Positions 15,832 to 24,302 of a stretch of DNA of 64,000 nt are shown here, in pieces. Numbering within the stretch: the stretch's first letter is position 1; each line of letters begins with the position of its first letter. The DNA comes from Kitasatospora viridis (GTDB lineage: Bacteria > Actinomycetota > Actinomycetes > Streptomycetales > Streptomycetaceae). The notes under the pieces are model-generated. The model was not told the origin of the DNA. It worked only from the letters and a program-made list of their open reading frames with translations, and searched no databases. The DNA lies in the NCBI RefSeq assembly GCF_007829815.1, contig NZ_VIWT01000005.1, forward strand, positions 124,001-188,000. The letters run 5' to 3'. The position numbers and the translations under genes are program-made.

Positions 15832-16457
15832 CCACGACCCGGCACGCCCGTCCGGCCCGCCCGGACAACCGCAACGCGCACGTGCTGCGCTGCCCCACCA
15901 GGTGGAGCGACGTCGACGAGAACGGGCACATCAACAATGCCCGGCTGGTCGGCTACATCCAGGAGGGGATCTACGACCTCTTTCAGCACCACGCGCAGGC
16001 CGCGCGGGAATCGCTCTTTCCGGCCGGATTCCTGATCGCGCGGCACGAGATCGATTATCTGGAGCAGTTGCACCACCGCCCCGAACCGCTGCTGGTGCGG
16101 CTCTCGGTGGAGCGGCTGGGCCGCAGTTCCGCACACGTCCGGGTGGACGTCTGCCGCGATCCGTTCACCTATATGACGGCCCGCACGGTGGTGGTCGCCC
16201 GGGACCGGGCCTCCGGGCGTTCGCGCAAGCTGAGCAGCCCGGAGCGGCAGTTCCTCTCCGACTACATGTCCGACCGCACGGCCGGCACGCCCGCCGTGCC
16301 GGGGCCGGCGACCGAGCCGCCGCGGATCACCCCCAAGGCGATGCCGCAGCGCAAGCCCAAGCCGCTGACGGCCCGTCCGGTGGCCGTGCACCAGGGCGGC
16401 CCGCGCAAGCTGCCGCTGCCCGCGCGGGGTTCGGCCCGCTCGCTCTGCCGGGTCTAG
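15828..16457 (+). CDS. acyl-CoA thioesterase, hotdog fold
   Basis: 209 aa. Residues about 20-145 form a 4HBT/FatB-like hotdog domain with the signature RWSDVDENGHINNARLVGY, where the Asp/Asn and His positions match the active-site helix of acyl-CoA thioesterases. The last ~65 residues are a Pro/Arg-rich extension (RKPKPLTARPVAVHQGG) not usual in the family. It would hydrolyse an acyl-CoA; chain length unknown. Translationally coupled to the 99-aa protein upstream and followed by a strong hairpin. Confidence 0.87.
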   Translation: MTTTRHARPARPDNRNAHVLRCPTRWSDVDENGHINNARLVGYIQEGIYDLFQHHAQAARESLFPAGFLIARHEIDYLEQLHHRPEPLLVRLSVERLGRSSAHVRVDVCRDPFTYMTARTVVVARDRASGRSRKLSSPERQFLSDYMSDRTAGTPAVPGPATEPPRITPKAMPQRKPKPLTARPVAVHQGGPRKLPLPARGSARSLCRV

Positions 16458-16468
16458 CCGCGGGGCGG

Positions 16469-16498
16469 ACGGGTGCCGGGGGCGACCCCGGCACCCGT
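16469..16498. terminator. bidirectional terminator
   Basis: ACGGGTGCCGGGG (16469-16481) pairs with CCCCGGCACCCGT (16486-16498), 13 bp with a GCGA loop, between convergent genes. Confidence 0.78.
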
Positions 16499-16508
16499 GG
16501 CCGGCCGG

Positions 16509-16916
16509 TCAGTCCAGCACGGCCTGCGCGTCGATCTCCACCAGCATGGCCTCGTGCGGCAGTTCGACGAAGACCGTGGTGCGGCACGGCTTCACCGCGC
16601 CGTCCGGCAGGTTCTCGGCGAGGAACTCGGCGTACACCTCGTTCATCGCCGCGAAGTCGGCGCGCTGGGTCAGGTAGACCCGGAACATCACCACGTCGGC
16701 GACGCCCGCGCCGCCGGCCGTCAGCACGGCCTTGACGTTCTCCAGGGTCCGCCGGGTCTGCGCCCGGACGTCGCCCTCGTGCAGGTAGGCGCCGGTCTGC
16801 GGGTCCTGCGGCCCCTGGCCGGAGACCTGGAGGATCGGGCCCTTGCGCACGCCCTGGGAGAACACCCAGGCGGGCGCCGGGGCGCCGGTCGTGCGGATCT
16901 CGGTCTTCTCGGTCAT
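16509..16916 (-). CDS. RidA family enamine/imine deaminase
   Basis: 135 aa. RidA/YjgF trimer-type fold: ILQVSGQGPQDPQTGAYLHEGDVRAQTRRTLENVKAVLTAAG-like core, then VVMFRVYLTQRADFAAMNEVY and PCRTTVFVELPHEAMLVEIDA, with the conserved Arg (PCRTT) and Glu (VEIDA). RidA proteins hydrolyse 2-aminoacrylate-type imines left by PLP enzymes. Start ATG 16916 behind AGGAG. It is the last gene of the minus-strand operon KDG kinase-IclR-RidA, facing the PLP deaminase that could create its substrate. Confidence 0.9.
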   Translation of the reverse strand: MTEKTEIRTTGAPAPAWVFSQGVRKGPILQVSGQGPQDPQTGAYLHEGDVRAQTRRTLENVKAVLTAGGAGVADVVMFRVYLTQRADFAAMNEVYAEFLAENLPDGAVKPCRTTVFVELPHEAMLVEIDAQAVLD

Positions 16917-16958
16917 CTCTCGCTCCTGGTCGAATGGGTGACGGTTCATCAGGTCGGG

Positions 16959-17690
16959 TCAGGTCAGGCCGCTGGCCGCCGCGGTGGCGGCCAGCAGCTG
17001 CGGCAGCAGCTCCAGCACCCCCTCGTACGGCAGCACCAGGTCGGGCACCGAGAGCGAGGCGGCGGCCACCACCTGGCCGCCGGCGTCGCGGATCGGCGCG
17101 GCCACGCAGTTCATGAACGGCTCGTGCTCGGCCCGGTCCCTGGCCCAGCCGCGCTCGGCGACCCGGGCCAGCTCGGCCAGCAGCTCGGCGGGGGTGGTCA
17201 GGGTCCGGTCGGTGAACCGGGTGAACTCCAGCCCGGCCACCACCGCTGCCCGCCGCTCCGGCGGCAGCGCCGCCAGCAGCACCTTGGCCGAGGCGGTGCA
17301 GTGCATCGGCACCGGCAGCCCGATCCGGGAGTACATCCGCACCGGCTGGCGGGACTCGTACTTGTCGATGTAGACCACCTCGTCGCCCTCCATGGCGGCC
17401 AGGTGCACGGTCTGCCCGGTGGCCGCGTTCAGCGCGGCCAGCTGCGGGGCGGCGGTGCGGCGCACCGGGCGCTGCTCCAGGGCCCGGCCGGCGAGCGCGA
17501 ACAGGCCGGCGCCAAGGTGGTAGCGGTACTCGGCGTCGCGGTGGACCAGCCGGGCCTGCTCCAGGCTCTGCAGCAGGCGCATCGCGGTGGTCTTGTGCAC
17601 CCCGAGCAGTGTGGCCAGTTGCTCCAGCGAGCGTTCGCCCTCGGCGAGTTCGGTGAGCAGTGCGAGCGCCCGGTCGACCGTCTGGCTCAT
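16959..17690 (-). CDS. IclR family transcriptional regulator
   Basis: 243 aa. N-terminal winged HTH (LEQLATLLGVHKTTAMRLLQSLEQARLV) and a C-terminal effector domain (GQTVHLAAMEGDEVVYIDKYES; MHCTASAKVLLAALP). IclR proteins such as KdgR sense keto-deoxy sugar acids. Its ATG overlaps the kinase stop (ATGA). The probable operator is the 30-bp palindrome at 18741-18770. Effector predicted, not shown: KDG or KDPG. Confidence 0.92.
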   Translation of the reverse strand: MSQTVDRALALLTELAEGERSLEQLATLLGVHKTTAMRLLQSLEQARLVHRDAEYRYHLGAGLFALAGRALEQRPVRRTAAPQLAALNAATGQTVHLAAMEGDEVVYIDKYESRQPVRMYSRIGLPVPMHCTASAKVLLAALPPERRAAVVAGLEFTRFTDRTLTTPAELLAELARVAERGWARDRAEHEPFMNCVAAPIRDAGGQVVAAASLSVPDLVLPYEGVLELLPQLLAATAAASGLT

Positions 17691-18700
17691 CGCGGCCACC
17701 AGCCGTCGGGGCCGACCCGCACGGCCGCCCAGTCGGCGGGGGAGGCGTCCAGCAGGGCGGCCCGCCGCTCGGCGTCCGGCAGCGCGCCCTGGTCGCCGGT
17801 CGAGGTGAGTGCGGCGGCGGCCGCCAGGTGGCCCAGGCGCAGCCTGCGGCGCTGGTCCAGTCCGCGCAGGGTACCGGCCAGGTAGCCGGCGGCGAACGCG
17901 TCGCCGGCGCCGGTGGGTTCCACCACGGTGACGGCGAGGGCGGGTTCGCTGGTGCTGCTGCCGTCCCGTTCGACGGCGGTCACCAGGTGGCCGGCGTCCT
18001 TGACCACCACGGTGGCGGGGCCGGGCAGCAGCGCGCGCAGTTCGGCCGGGTCGCCGGTGCCGAGCGCCGCCTCGGCCTCGTCGGCGCCGAGCAGCACCAG
18101 GTCGGCGGCGTCGAGCAGTTCGCGCAGCACGGCCGGGTCGCGCCGGCGCCAGAGCGCGGGGCGCCAGTTGAGGTCGAAGCTGACGGTGGGCCGGCCGGGC
18201 CGGGCCAGCAGGGCGCGGACCAGGGCCAGGCAGCTGTCGGAGAGTGCGGGGGTGATGCCGGACAGGTGCAGCAGCCGGGCGCCGTCGAGCAGCCGGGCGA
18301 CGGCGGGGTCGGCGAGGTGCTCGGGCCCGAGCGCGGCGGCGGCCGAGCCGGCGCGGTAGTAGCGGGGGACGGGTCCGTGCGGGCCGCCCTCCTTGACGTA
18401 GAGGCCGGTCGGGCGGTCCGGGTCGACGGCGACCCCGGTGGTGTCCACGCCGTGTCCGGCGAGCTCGGTCAGCAGGCGCCGGCCGAAGCCGTCGTCGCCG
18501 ACCCGGCTGACCCAGGCGGTCGGTACGCCGAGCGCGGCCAGCACGCCGGCGACGTTGGACTCGGCCCCGCCGACCGTGGCGCGGAAGGACTCGACCGCGG
18601 CCAGTGACCCCGGCCGGTCGGGCAGCAGGACGGCCATCGACTCGCCGAGGCAGACCGCCTCGACCGCTGCGGGTACGGCTTCCACCAGGCACGCTCCCAT
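17687..18700 (-). CDS. PfkB family sugar kinase, probable 2-keto-3-deoxygluconate kinase
   Basis: 337 aa. Ribokinase/PfkB fold with the N-terminal AVCLGESMAVLLPDRPGSLAAV, GGAESNVAGVLAALG, the FDLNWRPALW segment typical of KDG kinases, and the second signature VEPTGAGDAFAAGYLAG containing the catalytic Asp. Would phosphorylate 2-keto-3-deoxygluconate to KDPG, the substrate of the aldolase encoded divergently. ATG 18700 chosen because the frame upstream runs through the operator and has no family similarity. First gene of kinase-IclR-RidA. Confidence 0.85.
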   Translation of the reverse strand: MGACLVEAVPAAVEAVCLGESMAVLLPDRPGSLAAVESFRATVGGAESNVAGVLAALGVPTAWVSRVGDDGFGRRLLTELAGHGVDTTGVAVDPDRPTGLYVKEGGPHGPVPRYYRAGSAAAALGPEHLADPAVARLLDGARLLHLSGITPALSDSCLALVRALLARPGRPTVSFDLNWRPALWRRRDPAVLRELLDAADLVLLGADEAEAALGTGDPAELRALLPGPATVVVKDAGHLVTAVERDGSSTSEPALAVTVVEPTGAGDAFAAGYLAGTLRGLDQRRRLRLGHLAAAAALTSTGDQGALPDAERRAALLDASPADWAAVRVGPDGWWPR

Positions 18701-18740
18701 CGTTGACCGCGTTTCGGCCCGCATGTTAGAACGGCGACAG

Positions 18741-18770
18741 CAGCATGTGCAAAGACCGTTGCACATGTTG
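18741..18770. promoter_or_regulatory. 30-bp palindromic operator of the divergent catabolic locus
   Basis: CAGCATGTGCAA (18741-18752) and TTGCACATGTTG (18759-18770) are inverted copies with one mismatch, separated by agaccg. It is centred in the 91-nt gap between the divergent kinase and deaminase starts, so one bound IclR dimer could control both operons. Length and symmetry suit an IclR operator. Confidence 0.75.
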
Positions 18771-18791
18771 CAGCGCACTGGGAGGTGTCGA

Positions 18792-20039
18792 GTGGACCGG
18801 GCGAAGGTGGCCGCACTGGCCGAGGAACGGCTGGACTGGCGGTTCAAGGCGCTGCCCGAAGCGGCGCACGGCCTGACGGCCGCTCAGTACCTGGCCCTCG
18901 GGCCGACCTTGGACCAGCTCCCCACCCCGCTGCTGACCCTCGATCAGGGCGCCCTCGACCACAACCTGCGCACCATGGCCGACTGGTGCGCCGCCGCTGG
19001 GGTCCAGCTGGCCCCGCACGGCAAGACCACCATGGCCCCCGCGCTCTGGCAGGCCCAGCTGGACGCCGGAGCCTGGGGGATCACCCTGGCCACCCCGGCC
19101 CAGCTGCGGGTGGCCCGGGCCTTCGGCGTGCGCCGGCTGCTGCTCGCCAACGCCCTGCTCGACCCCGCCGGCCTGCGCTGGATCCGCGCCGAACTGGATG
19201 CCGACCCCGGGTTCGAGTTCACCTGCTGGGCCGACTCGCCCGCCGTCGTCGCCCGGATGCAGGAGGCGGTGCCCGACGGGGAGCGGCCGGTGGACGTGCT
19301 GGTCGAGCTCGGCGGGCCCGGCGGGCGCACCGGTGCCCGCGACCTGGACACCGCGCTGGCCACCGCCCGCGCGATCGCCGCCGCCCCCGGCCTGCGGCTG
19401 GCCGGCCTAGGCGGCTACGAGGGCGCGCTCGCCCACGACGCCGGACCGGCCGGCCTCGCCACCGTCGAGCACTACCTGGACCAGCTGGTCCGGCTCCACG
19501 CCCTGCTGCACCGCGAGCGGCTGACCGACGGCCGCGCCCCGATGCTGCTCAGCGCCGGCGGCAGCGCCTACTTCGACCAGGTCGCCCGGGTGCTGGGCGC
19601 CGTTCCCGACACCGTCACCGTGCTGCGTTCCGGTGCCTACCTGATCCACGACTCCGGCTTCTACCAGGGCATCTCGCCACTGGCCCGGGGCGGCGGGGCG
19701 CGGGCGCTGCGCACCGCGATGCACGGCTGGGCCCGGGTGGTCTCCCGGCCCGAGCCGGCGCTCGCGCTGCTGGACGGCGGCAAGCGCGACTTCCCCTACG
19801 ACGAGGGGCTGCCGACCGTGCAGCGCGGCCGCTCGGGCCGCCCGCTGACCGGCCGGGTCACCGCGCTCAACGACCAGCACGCCTTCCTGCGCGACAGCCC
19901 GGCCGAGCTCGGCGAGGTGGTGCGGCTCGGGCTCTCGCACCCCTGCACGGCCTTCGACAAGTGGAACCTGATCCCGGTGCTCGACGACGCCGACGCCCCC
20001 GAACCCCGGGTGGTCGACCTGGTGCGGACCTTCTTCTGA
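18792..20039 (+). CDS. PLP-dependent amino-acid deaminase, DSD/D-threonine aldolase family (possible D-glucosaminate ammonia-lyase)
   Basis: 415 aa. Alanine-racemase N-terminal barrel with the PLP lysine in APHGKTTMAP, GGYEGAL in the middle, and the C-terminal D-serine dehydratase-like domain with LSHPCTAFDKW, whose His and Cys are the zinc ligands of this family. Reactions in the family include D-serine dehydration, D-threonine cleavage and D-glucosaminate dehydration. GTG start with GGAGG 6 nt upstream. Its TGA overlaps the D-aminoacylase ATG by one base. The kinase/aldolase context favours an aminosugar acid substrate; this is inference. Confidence 0.85.
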   Translation: MDRAKVAALAEERLDWRFKALPEAAHGLTAAQYLALGPTLDQLPTPLLTLDQGALDHNLRTMADWCAAAGVQLAPHGKTTMAPALWQAQLDAGAWGITLATPAQLRVARAFGVRRLLLANALLDPAGLRWIRAELDADPGFEFTCWADSPAVVARMQEAVPDGERPVDVLVELGGPGGRTGARDLDTALATARAIAAAPGLRLAGLGGYEGALAHDAGPAGLATVEHYLDQLVRLHALLHRERLTDGRAPMLLSAGGSAYFDQVARVLGAVPDTVTVLRSGAYLIHDSGFYQGISPLARGGGARALRTAMHGWARVVSRPEPALALLDGGKRDFPYDEGLPTVQRGRSGRPLTGRVTALNDQHAFLRDSPAELGEVVRLGLSHPCTAFDKWNLIPVLDDADAPEPRVVDLVRTFF

Positions 20040-21637
20040 TGGCCGAGCTGCTGATCCGCGGCGCCACCGTGCTGGACGGCACCGGCGCCGACCGCTTCCG
20101 GGCCGACGTGCTGCTGCGCGACGGCGTGATCGCCTCGGTCGGCCACGACCTGACGGCCCGTCAGGTGCTGGACACCGACGGGCTGGCGCTGGCACCGGGG
20201 TTCATCGACATGCACTCCCACTCCGACCTGCGGATGCTGGTCGAACCGGCGCACCCGTCGCGGGTCACCCAGGGGGTCACCTGCGAGGTGCTCGGGCAGG
20301 ACGGCCTCTCCTACGCGCCCGTGGACGAGCGCACGCTGCCCGTGCTGCGGCGCCAACTGGCGGGCTGGAACGGCGATCCGGACGAGTTCGAGTGGAACTG
20401 GCGCAGCGTCGGCGAGTACCTGGACCGGCTCGACCGCGGCATCGCGGTCAACGCCTGCTACCTGGTGCCGCACGGCACGCTGCGCGCCCTGGTGCTCGGC
20501 TGGGACCGGCGCCCGCCGACCGGTGCGGAGCTCGACCGGATGCGCGAACTGCTCGCCCAGGGGCTGCGGGAGGGCGCCGTGGGCCTGTCCAGCGGGCTCA
20601 GCTACACGCCGGGCATGTACGCCGACACCGACGAACTGGTCGCGCTCTGCTCGGTGGTGGCCGCGCACGGCGGCTACCACTCGCCGCACCAGCGCTCCTA
20701 CGGGGCGGGCGCGCTGGCCGGCTACGCCGAGATGGTGGAGATCGCGCGGCGCTCCGGCTGCCCGCTCCACCTGGCCCACGCCACCATGAACTTCGGCGTC
20801 AACCAGGGCCGGGCGGGCGAGCTGCTGGAGCTGCTGGACGCGGCGCTGGCCGAGGGCGTCGACCTCACCCTGGACAGCTACCCCTACCTGCCCGGCTCCA
20901 CCACCCTGGCCGCCCTGCTGCCCAGTTGGGCCGCCGAGGGCGGGCCGGACGCCACCCTGGCCCGGCTGGCCGACCCGGCGGCCCGGGAGCGGATCCGCCA
21001 CGAGCTGGAGGAGACCGGCAGCGACGGCTGCCACGGCGTGGTGGCCGACTGGACCACCGTGCAGGTCTCCGGCACCGCCGACCCGGCGCAGGCCGCCGCG
21101 GTCGGCCGCACCATCGCCGAACTCGCCGCCGAGCGCGGGCAGTCCGGCACCGAGGCGTTCTTCGATCTGCTGCTCGCCGACGCGCTCGGCAGCACCATCC
21201 TGCAGCACGTGGGCCACGAGGAGAACGTCCGGGCCATCATGCGCCACCCCGCGCACACCGCGGGCAGCGACGGCCTGCTGGTCGGCGCCCGCCCGCACCC
21301 CCGCGCCTGGGGCACCTTCCCGCGCTACCTGGGCCACTACGTCCGCGAGTTGGGCGTGCTCACGCTGGAGGGCGCGGTGCACCGGATGACTGGCCGCCCC
21401 GCCCGCCGGCTGGGCCTGCGCGACCGCGGCCTGATCCGGGCCGGCCACCGCGCCGACCTGGTGCTGTTCGACCCCGCCACGATCACCGACCGCGCCGACT
21501 ACCCGCACCCGCGCCGCCCCGCCGCCGGCATCCAGCACGTCTACGTCAACGGCACGCCGGTGCTGGAGCACGGCCGGCCCACCGGCGCGCTCCCGGGCCG
21601 GGCGCTGCGGCGCGGGGCGGACGGGCGGGTCGGGTGA
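20039..21637 (+). CDS. D-aminoacylase / N-acyl-D-amino-acid deacylase family amidohydrolase
   Basis: 532 aa. Metal-dependent amidohydrolase of the D-aminoacylase group: first motif FIDMHSHSD, the metal-bridging Cys in GVTCEVLGQDG, SSGLSYTPGMYAD, HLAHATMNFG, and the late catalytic region GSDGLLVGARPHPRAWGTFPRYLG. Removes an N-acyl group from a D-configured amino acid or aminosugar acid. Cytoplasmic, no signal peptide. Coupled to the deaminase, so its product is probably passed to it. Confidence 0.88.
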   Translation: MAELLIRGATVLDGTGADRFRADVLLRDGVIASVGHDLTARQVLDTDGLALAPGFIDMHSHSDLRMLVEPAHPSRVTQGVTCEVLGQDGLSYAPVDERTLPVLRRQLAGWNGDPDEFEWNWRSVGEYLDRLDRGIAVNACYLVPHGTLRALVLGWDRRPPTGAELDRMRELLAQGLREGAVGLSSGLSYTPGMYADTDELVALCSVVAAHGGYHSPHQRSYGAGALAGYAEMVEIARRSGCPLHLAHATMNFGVNQGRAGELLELLDAALAEGVDLTLDSYPYLPGSTTLAALLPSWAAEGGPDATLARLADPAARERIRHELEETGSDGCHGVVADWTTVQVSGTADPAQAAAVGRTIAELAAERGQSGTEAFFDLLLADALGSTILQHVGHEENVRAIMRHPAHTAGSDGLLVGARPHPRAWGTFPRYLGHYVRELGVLTLEGAVHRMTGRPARRLGLRDRGLIRAGHRADLVLFDPATITDRADYPHPRRPAAGIQHVYVNGTPVLEHGRPTGALPGRALRRGADGRVG

Positions 21638-21663
21638 CGGCGCCGGGTCGCAAGGAGAAGACC

Positions 21664-22347
21664 ATGACCAACACGACCGGCACGACCGACCCGACCGACC
21701 CGACCGACCCGACCGACTTCCGTGCCCGGCTCGCCGCCGACCGGGTGATAGCCGTGGTCCGCGCGCCGCACATCCCCGATGCCGCCGCGCTCTGCGAGGC
21801 GCTGCTGGCCGGCGGCGTGCGGTGGATCGAACTCACCTGCACCACACCGGACGTGATGGTCCAGCTGGAACGGGCGGCCGCCGCGGCGGTGGGGCTCGGC
21901 TGCCAGGTCGGGCTGGGCACCGTGCTCACCGCGGAGCAGGCCCGCCAGGGCATCGCGGCCGGGGCGGGCTTCCTGGTCACCCCGGGCCTGCGGCCGGAGG
22001 TGGCCGAGGTCGCCGCGCGGGCCGGTGTGCCGGTGGTGCTCGGCGCGATGACCCCCACCGAGGTGGCCGGGGCCGTGGACCTCGGCGCCGCGGCGGTCAA
22101 GGTGTTCCCGGCCGGCACCCTCGGCCCGGACTACTTCGCGGACCTGCGCGGCCCCTTCCCCGAGGTCCCGCTGGTCGCCTCCGGCGGCGTGGGCCTCACC
22201 AACGCCGCCGCCTTCCTGGCCAAGGGCGCCCTCGCGGTCTGCGGCGGCGGCTCGCTCGTCCCGCCGGGCGCGGTGGCCGAGGGCGTCTGGTCCGTACTGA
22301 CCAGCCGCGCACGGAAGTTCACCGCCGCGCTTGACGGTCAGGGGTGA
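21664..22347 (+). CDS. eda: KDPG/KHG aldolase (2-dehydro-3-deoxy-phosphogluconate aldolase)
   Basis: 227 aa. Class I aldolase barrel with IELTCTTP (catalytic Glu), LVTPGLRPEV, and the Schiff-base Lys in GAAAVKVFPAG; VASGGVGLTN is the phosphate site. Cleaves KDPG to pyruvate and glyceraldehyde-3-phosphate. ATG behind AAGGAG. The N-terminus has a low-complexity Thr-Asp-Pro repeat (residues about 7-18) not found in ordinary Eda, coded by a 9-bp tandem repeat. Last gene of the deaminase-deacylase-aldolase operon; its stop lies inside a terminator hairpin. Confidence 0.9.
   Translation: MTNTTGTTDPTDPTDPTDFRARLAADRVIAVVRAPHIPDAAALCEALLAGGVRWIELTCTTPDVMVQLERAAAAAVGLGCQVGLGTVLTAEQARQGIAAGAGFLVTPGLRPEVAEVAARAGVPVVLGAMTPTEVAGAVDLGAAAVKVFPAGTLGPDYFADLRGPFPEVPLVASGGVGLTNAAAFLAKGALAVCGGGSLVPPGAVAEGVWSVLTSRARKFTAALDGQG
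21684..21717 (+). repeat. 9-bp tandem repeat in the eda 5' end
   Basis: gaccgaccc is repeated three times plus a partial copy, coding Thr-Asp-Pro units just after the start codon. Confidence 0.85.
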
Positions 22348-22354
22348 ACTTCCG
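22312..22354. terminator. bidirectional terminator overlapping the eda stop
   Basis: CGGAAGTTCACC (22312-22323) pairs with GGTGAACTTCCG (22343-22354), 12 bp with a 19-nt loop, between convergent eda and the esterase gene. Confidence 0.7.
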
Positions 22355-22366
22355 CGCGCGGCGCTG

Positions 22367-23251
22367 CTACAGCTTCGCCAGGAAGGCGTTCGCGATCACC
22401 TGGTAGCCGGTGTCGTTGGCGTGGATGTCGCCGCGCGACATGTTGGTCCAGGTCATGATCCGCGCCACGTCCAGCGGCACCCGCTGCCCGCCCAGGTCCA
22501 CCAGCGGCAGCAGGGAGTTGGTCGAGAACGCCCCGGCCACGTCCGCCGTCGGCACGCCGTGGACGCAGTCCTGGAAGTCCAGCACGCCGTTGAGGGTGTC
22601 GGCCAGCGGCACCGAGAGGGCGGCCAGCTCCTGGCCCTTGGCGCCGGTCATCCAGGCGGCCAGGAACGGGTCGTAGAGGTTCATGCCGACGATCCGGGTG
22701 TGCGGGCCGGCGGCGGACCGCAGTGCGTGCAGGATGGTCCCCAGGTCGTGTCCGGTGGTGGCTATGCCCTTGGCGGCGCAGGCCGGGTCCAGCGAGCCGC
22801 CGCTCGCGCAGCCGTCCACGTCGTTGGCGCCGATGTCCAGGGTGACCGTCAGGTCGTCCTTGCGGTGGGCCTTCAGGTAGGCCGTCGCCGCCGTCAGCTG
22901 CGGGCCCTGGAAGGCGTGCGGGAAGGTGCAACCGCCGTTGATCATCGAGCCGGTGGTCTCGCCGGGGCAGCCCAGGTCGGTGAACGAGAAGGCCTGCCGC
23001 GCGGCCGCGGCCCGGGCGCCCAGGGTGCGCGCCAGGTCCTGCGCGTAGCCGTGGCCCACCTCCTCGCCGCCGCCGGGCAGTGTCTGGTAGCCGGCCGCGA
23101 GCGAGTCGCCCAGCGCCAGGTAGTAGCGGGTGTGGTGCGGCTCGCCGGTCGCCGCCGCGGCGGGGCCGGCGGCCAGGCCGAGCAGCGCGGCGCCGAGCAG
23201 GGCGGTGCCGGCCGCCGCGCGCAGGCGGCGGCCGAGTCTGGATGTGCGCAT
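22367..23251 (-). CDS. secreted SGNH/GDSL esterase or lipase
   Basis: 294 aa. Signal peptide of about 33 residues (MRTSRLGRRLRAAAGTALL, then a hydrophobic core and AGPAAAA cleavage region). Block I ALGDSLAAGYQ holds the nucleophile Ser, block III DIGANDV the oxyanion Asn, and block V DIHANDTGY the Asp-His pair. Six or so Cys residues (GCPGET, GGCTF, DGCASG, DPACAAK, DFQDCVHG) suggest disulfides. Acts on esters outside the cell; substrate unknown. Confidence 0.9.
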   Translation of the reverse strand: MRTSRLGRRLRAAAGTALLGAALLGLAAGPAAAATGEPHHTRYYLALGDSLAAGYQTLPGGGEEVGHGYAQDLARTLGARAAAARQAFSFTDLGCPGETTGSMINGGCTFPHAFQGPQLTAATAYLKAHRKDDLTVTLDIGANDVDGCASGGSLDPACAAKGIATTGHDLGTILHALRSAAGPHTRIVGMNLYDPFLAAWMTGAKGQELAALSVPLADTLNGVLDFQDCVHGVPTADVAGAFSTNSLLPLVDLGGQRVPLDVARIMTWTNMSRGDIHANDTGYQVIANAFLAKL

Positions 23252-23360
23252 GGACCCTCCCGAGGCACCCGCGCGGCCCGGGCGGCCGAGCGGGTGGGAC
23301 CCGTGAGGTTACTGCCAGGTACCCGCCCTGGTAAGGGCTTTGGCAGAGGCTCTCGCGGCC

Positions 23361-24302
23361 TCAGCTCTGCGGAATGGCCACCAGCCCGAGCGCGGCCAGG
23401 TCGGCCAGCGGCTCGGCGATGCTGCAGGTGCCGAAACCGGTGAACGCGGCCCGCAGCGCGGCGGTCCGCTCCGGCGAGAGGCCGGACAGGCCCTGCGCGA
23501 CCTGGGCGCCGTCGCGCTGCCCGAGCGCCGCCGCGAGCTCCGGGTGCTCCGCGCCGCCGAGCGCCAGGTGGGTGGCCAGCAGCACGTTGAGGAAGCCGTG
23601 GTGGGCGAAGCCGGTGGCCGGGTCGTCGTGCCGCAGCGCGTGGTGCAGGCCGGCCGTGCACTTGAAGGCCAGCTTGCGGTAGACCGCGCCGTAGAGGAAC
23701 GAGGCCAGCTCCAGCTCGCCGGGGAAGGCTTCGGCCGTCACCCCGCCGGTGCGGAACTTCACCCGGTACGGGCCGCCCTCCAACTCGTCCAGGGCGAGCA
23801 GCAGTTCCGGGCCGCGCGGGACCTCGACGGCGATCGGCAGGCCGGGGGCGAGCTCCGGCACCAGCCGGTCCAGCTCGGCCCGCACCTTGCGCACGCCCTC
23901 GGCGGCGGTGCCGTCCCGGTCGGCCAGCACCTCCAGGCCGGCCAGCCGCAGCCGCGGGTCGGCCGCCACCTGCCGCAGCGCCGGCTCCAGGCCCGCGCTG
24001 CCGTCCGGCACGATCAGGCCGACGTCCAGCTGCCGCCGCCCGTCAAGCTGCTGCCCGTCAAGCTGCTGGCCGACCTGCTGCTGGCCGACCTGCTGGCCGA
24101 CCTGCTCGGTGAGCTGCCCCAGCCGCCCGGCGCCGACCAGGAACGGGCCGACCAGGTCCGCGTACCAGGCGGTGCGGTGCGCCAGGTGGGCGGGTACCGC
24201 CTCGGCGAGCGGGAGGTCGCCGGGCGGGAAGACCGCCGCATCGTCGCAGAGGCCGGCGAAGAGCGGGGGGATCACGCTCTGGGAGGCCTGAGGGCTCGTC
24301 AT
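23361..24302 (-). CDS. conserved hypothetical protein with Gln-rich repeat
   Basis: 313 aa, not recognised. Start ATG 24302 behind AAGGA. It opens with a hydrophobic/acidic segment (LFAGLCDDAAVFPPGDLPLAEAV), contains a Gln-rich tandem insertion at about 65-88 (VGQQ/LDGQQ units), and has a central region with YRVKFRTGGVTAEAFPGE and FKCTAGLHHALRH that could be part of a barrel fold. No signal peptide or membrane helix. Codon bias is normal, so the gene is real. Alone on its strand between the esterase and a secreted protein. Confidence 0.65.
   Translation of the reverse strand: MTSPQASQSVIPPLFAGLCDDAAVFPPGDLPLAEAVPAHLAHRTAWYADLVGPFLVGAGRLGQLTEQVGQQVGQQQVGQQLDGQQLDGRRQLDVGLIVPDGSAGLEPALRQVAADPRLRLAGLEVLADRDGTAAEGVRKVRAELDRLVPELAPGLPIAVEVPRGPELLLALDELEGGPYRVKFRTGGVTAEAFPGELELASFLYGAVYRKLAFKCTAGLHHALRHDDPATGFAHHGFLNVLLATHLALGGAEHPELAAALGQRDGAQVAQGLSGLSPERTAALRAAFTGFGTCSIAEPLADLAALGLVAIPQS
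24039..24107 (-). repeat. coding tandem repeat (15- and 12-bp units)
   Basis: Two identical copies of cccgtcaagctgctg are followed by three gccgacctgctg-type units (15, 12 and 12 bp). On the minus strand this encodes the Gln-rich VGQQ/LDGQQ stretch of the 313-aa protein. Confidence 0.85.
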
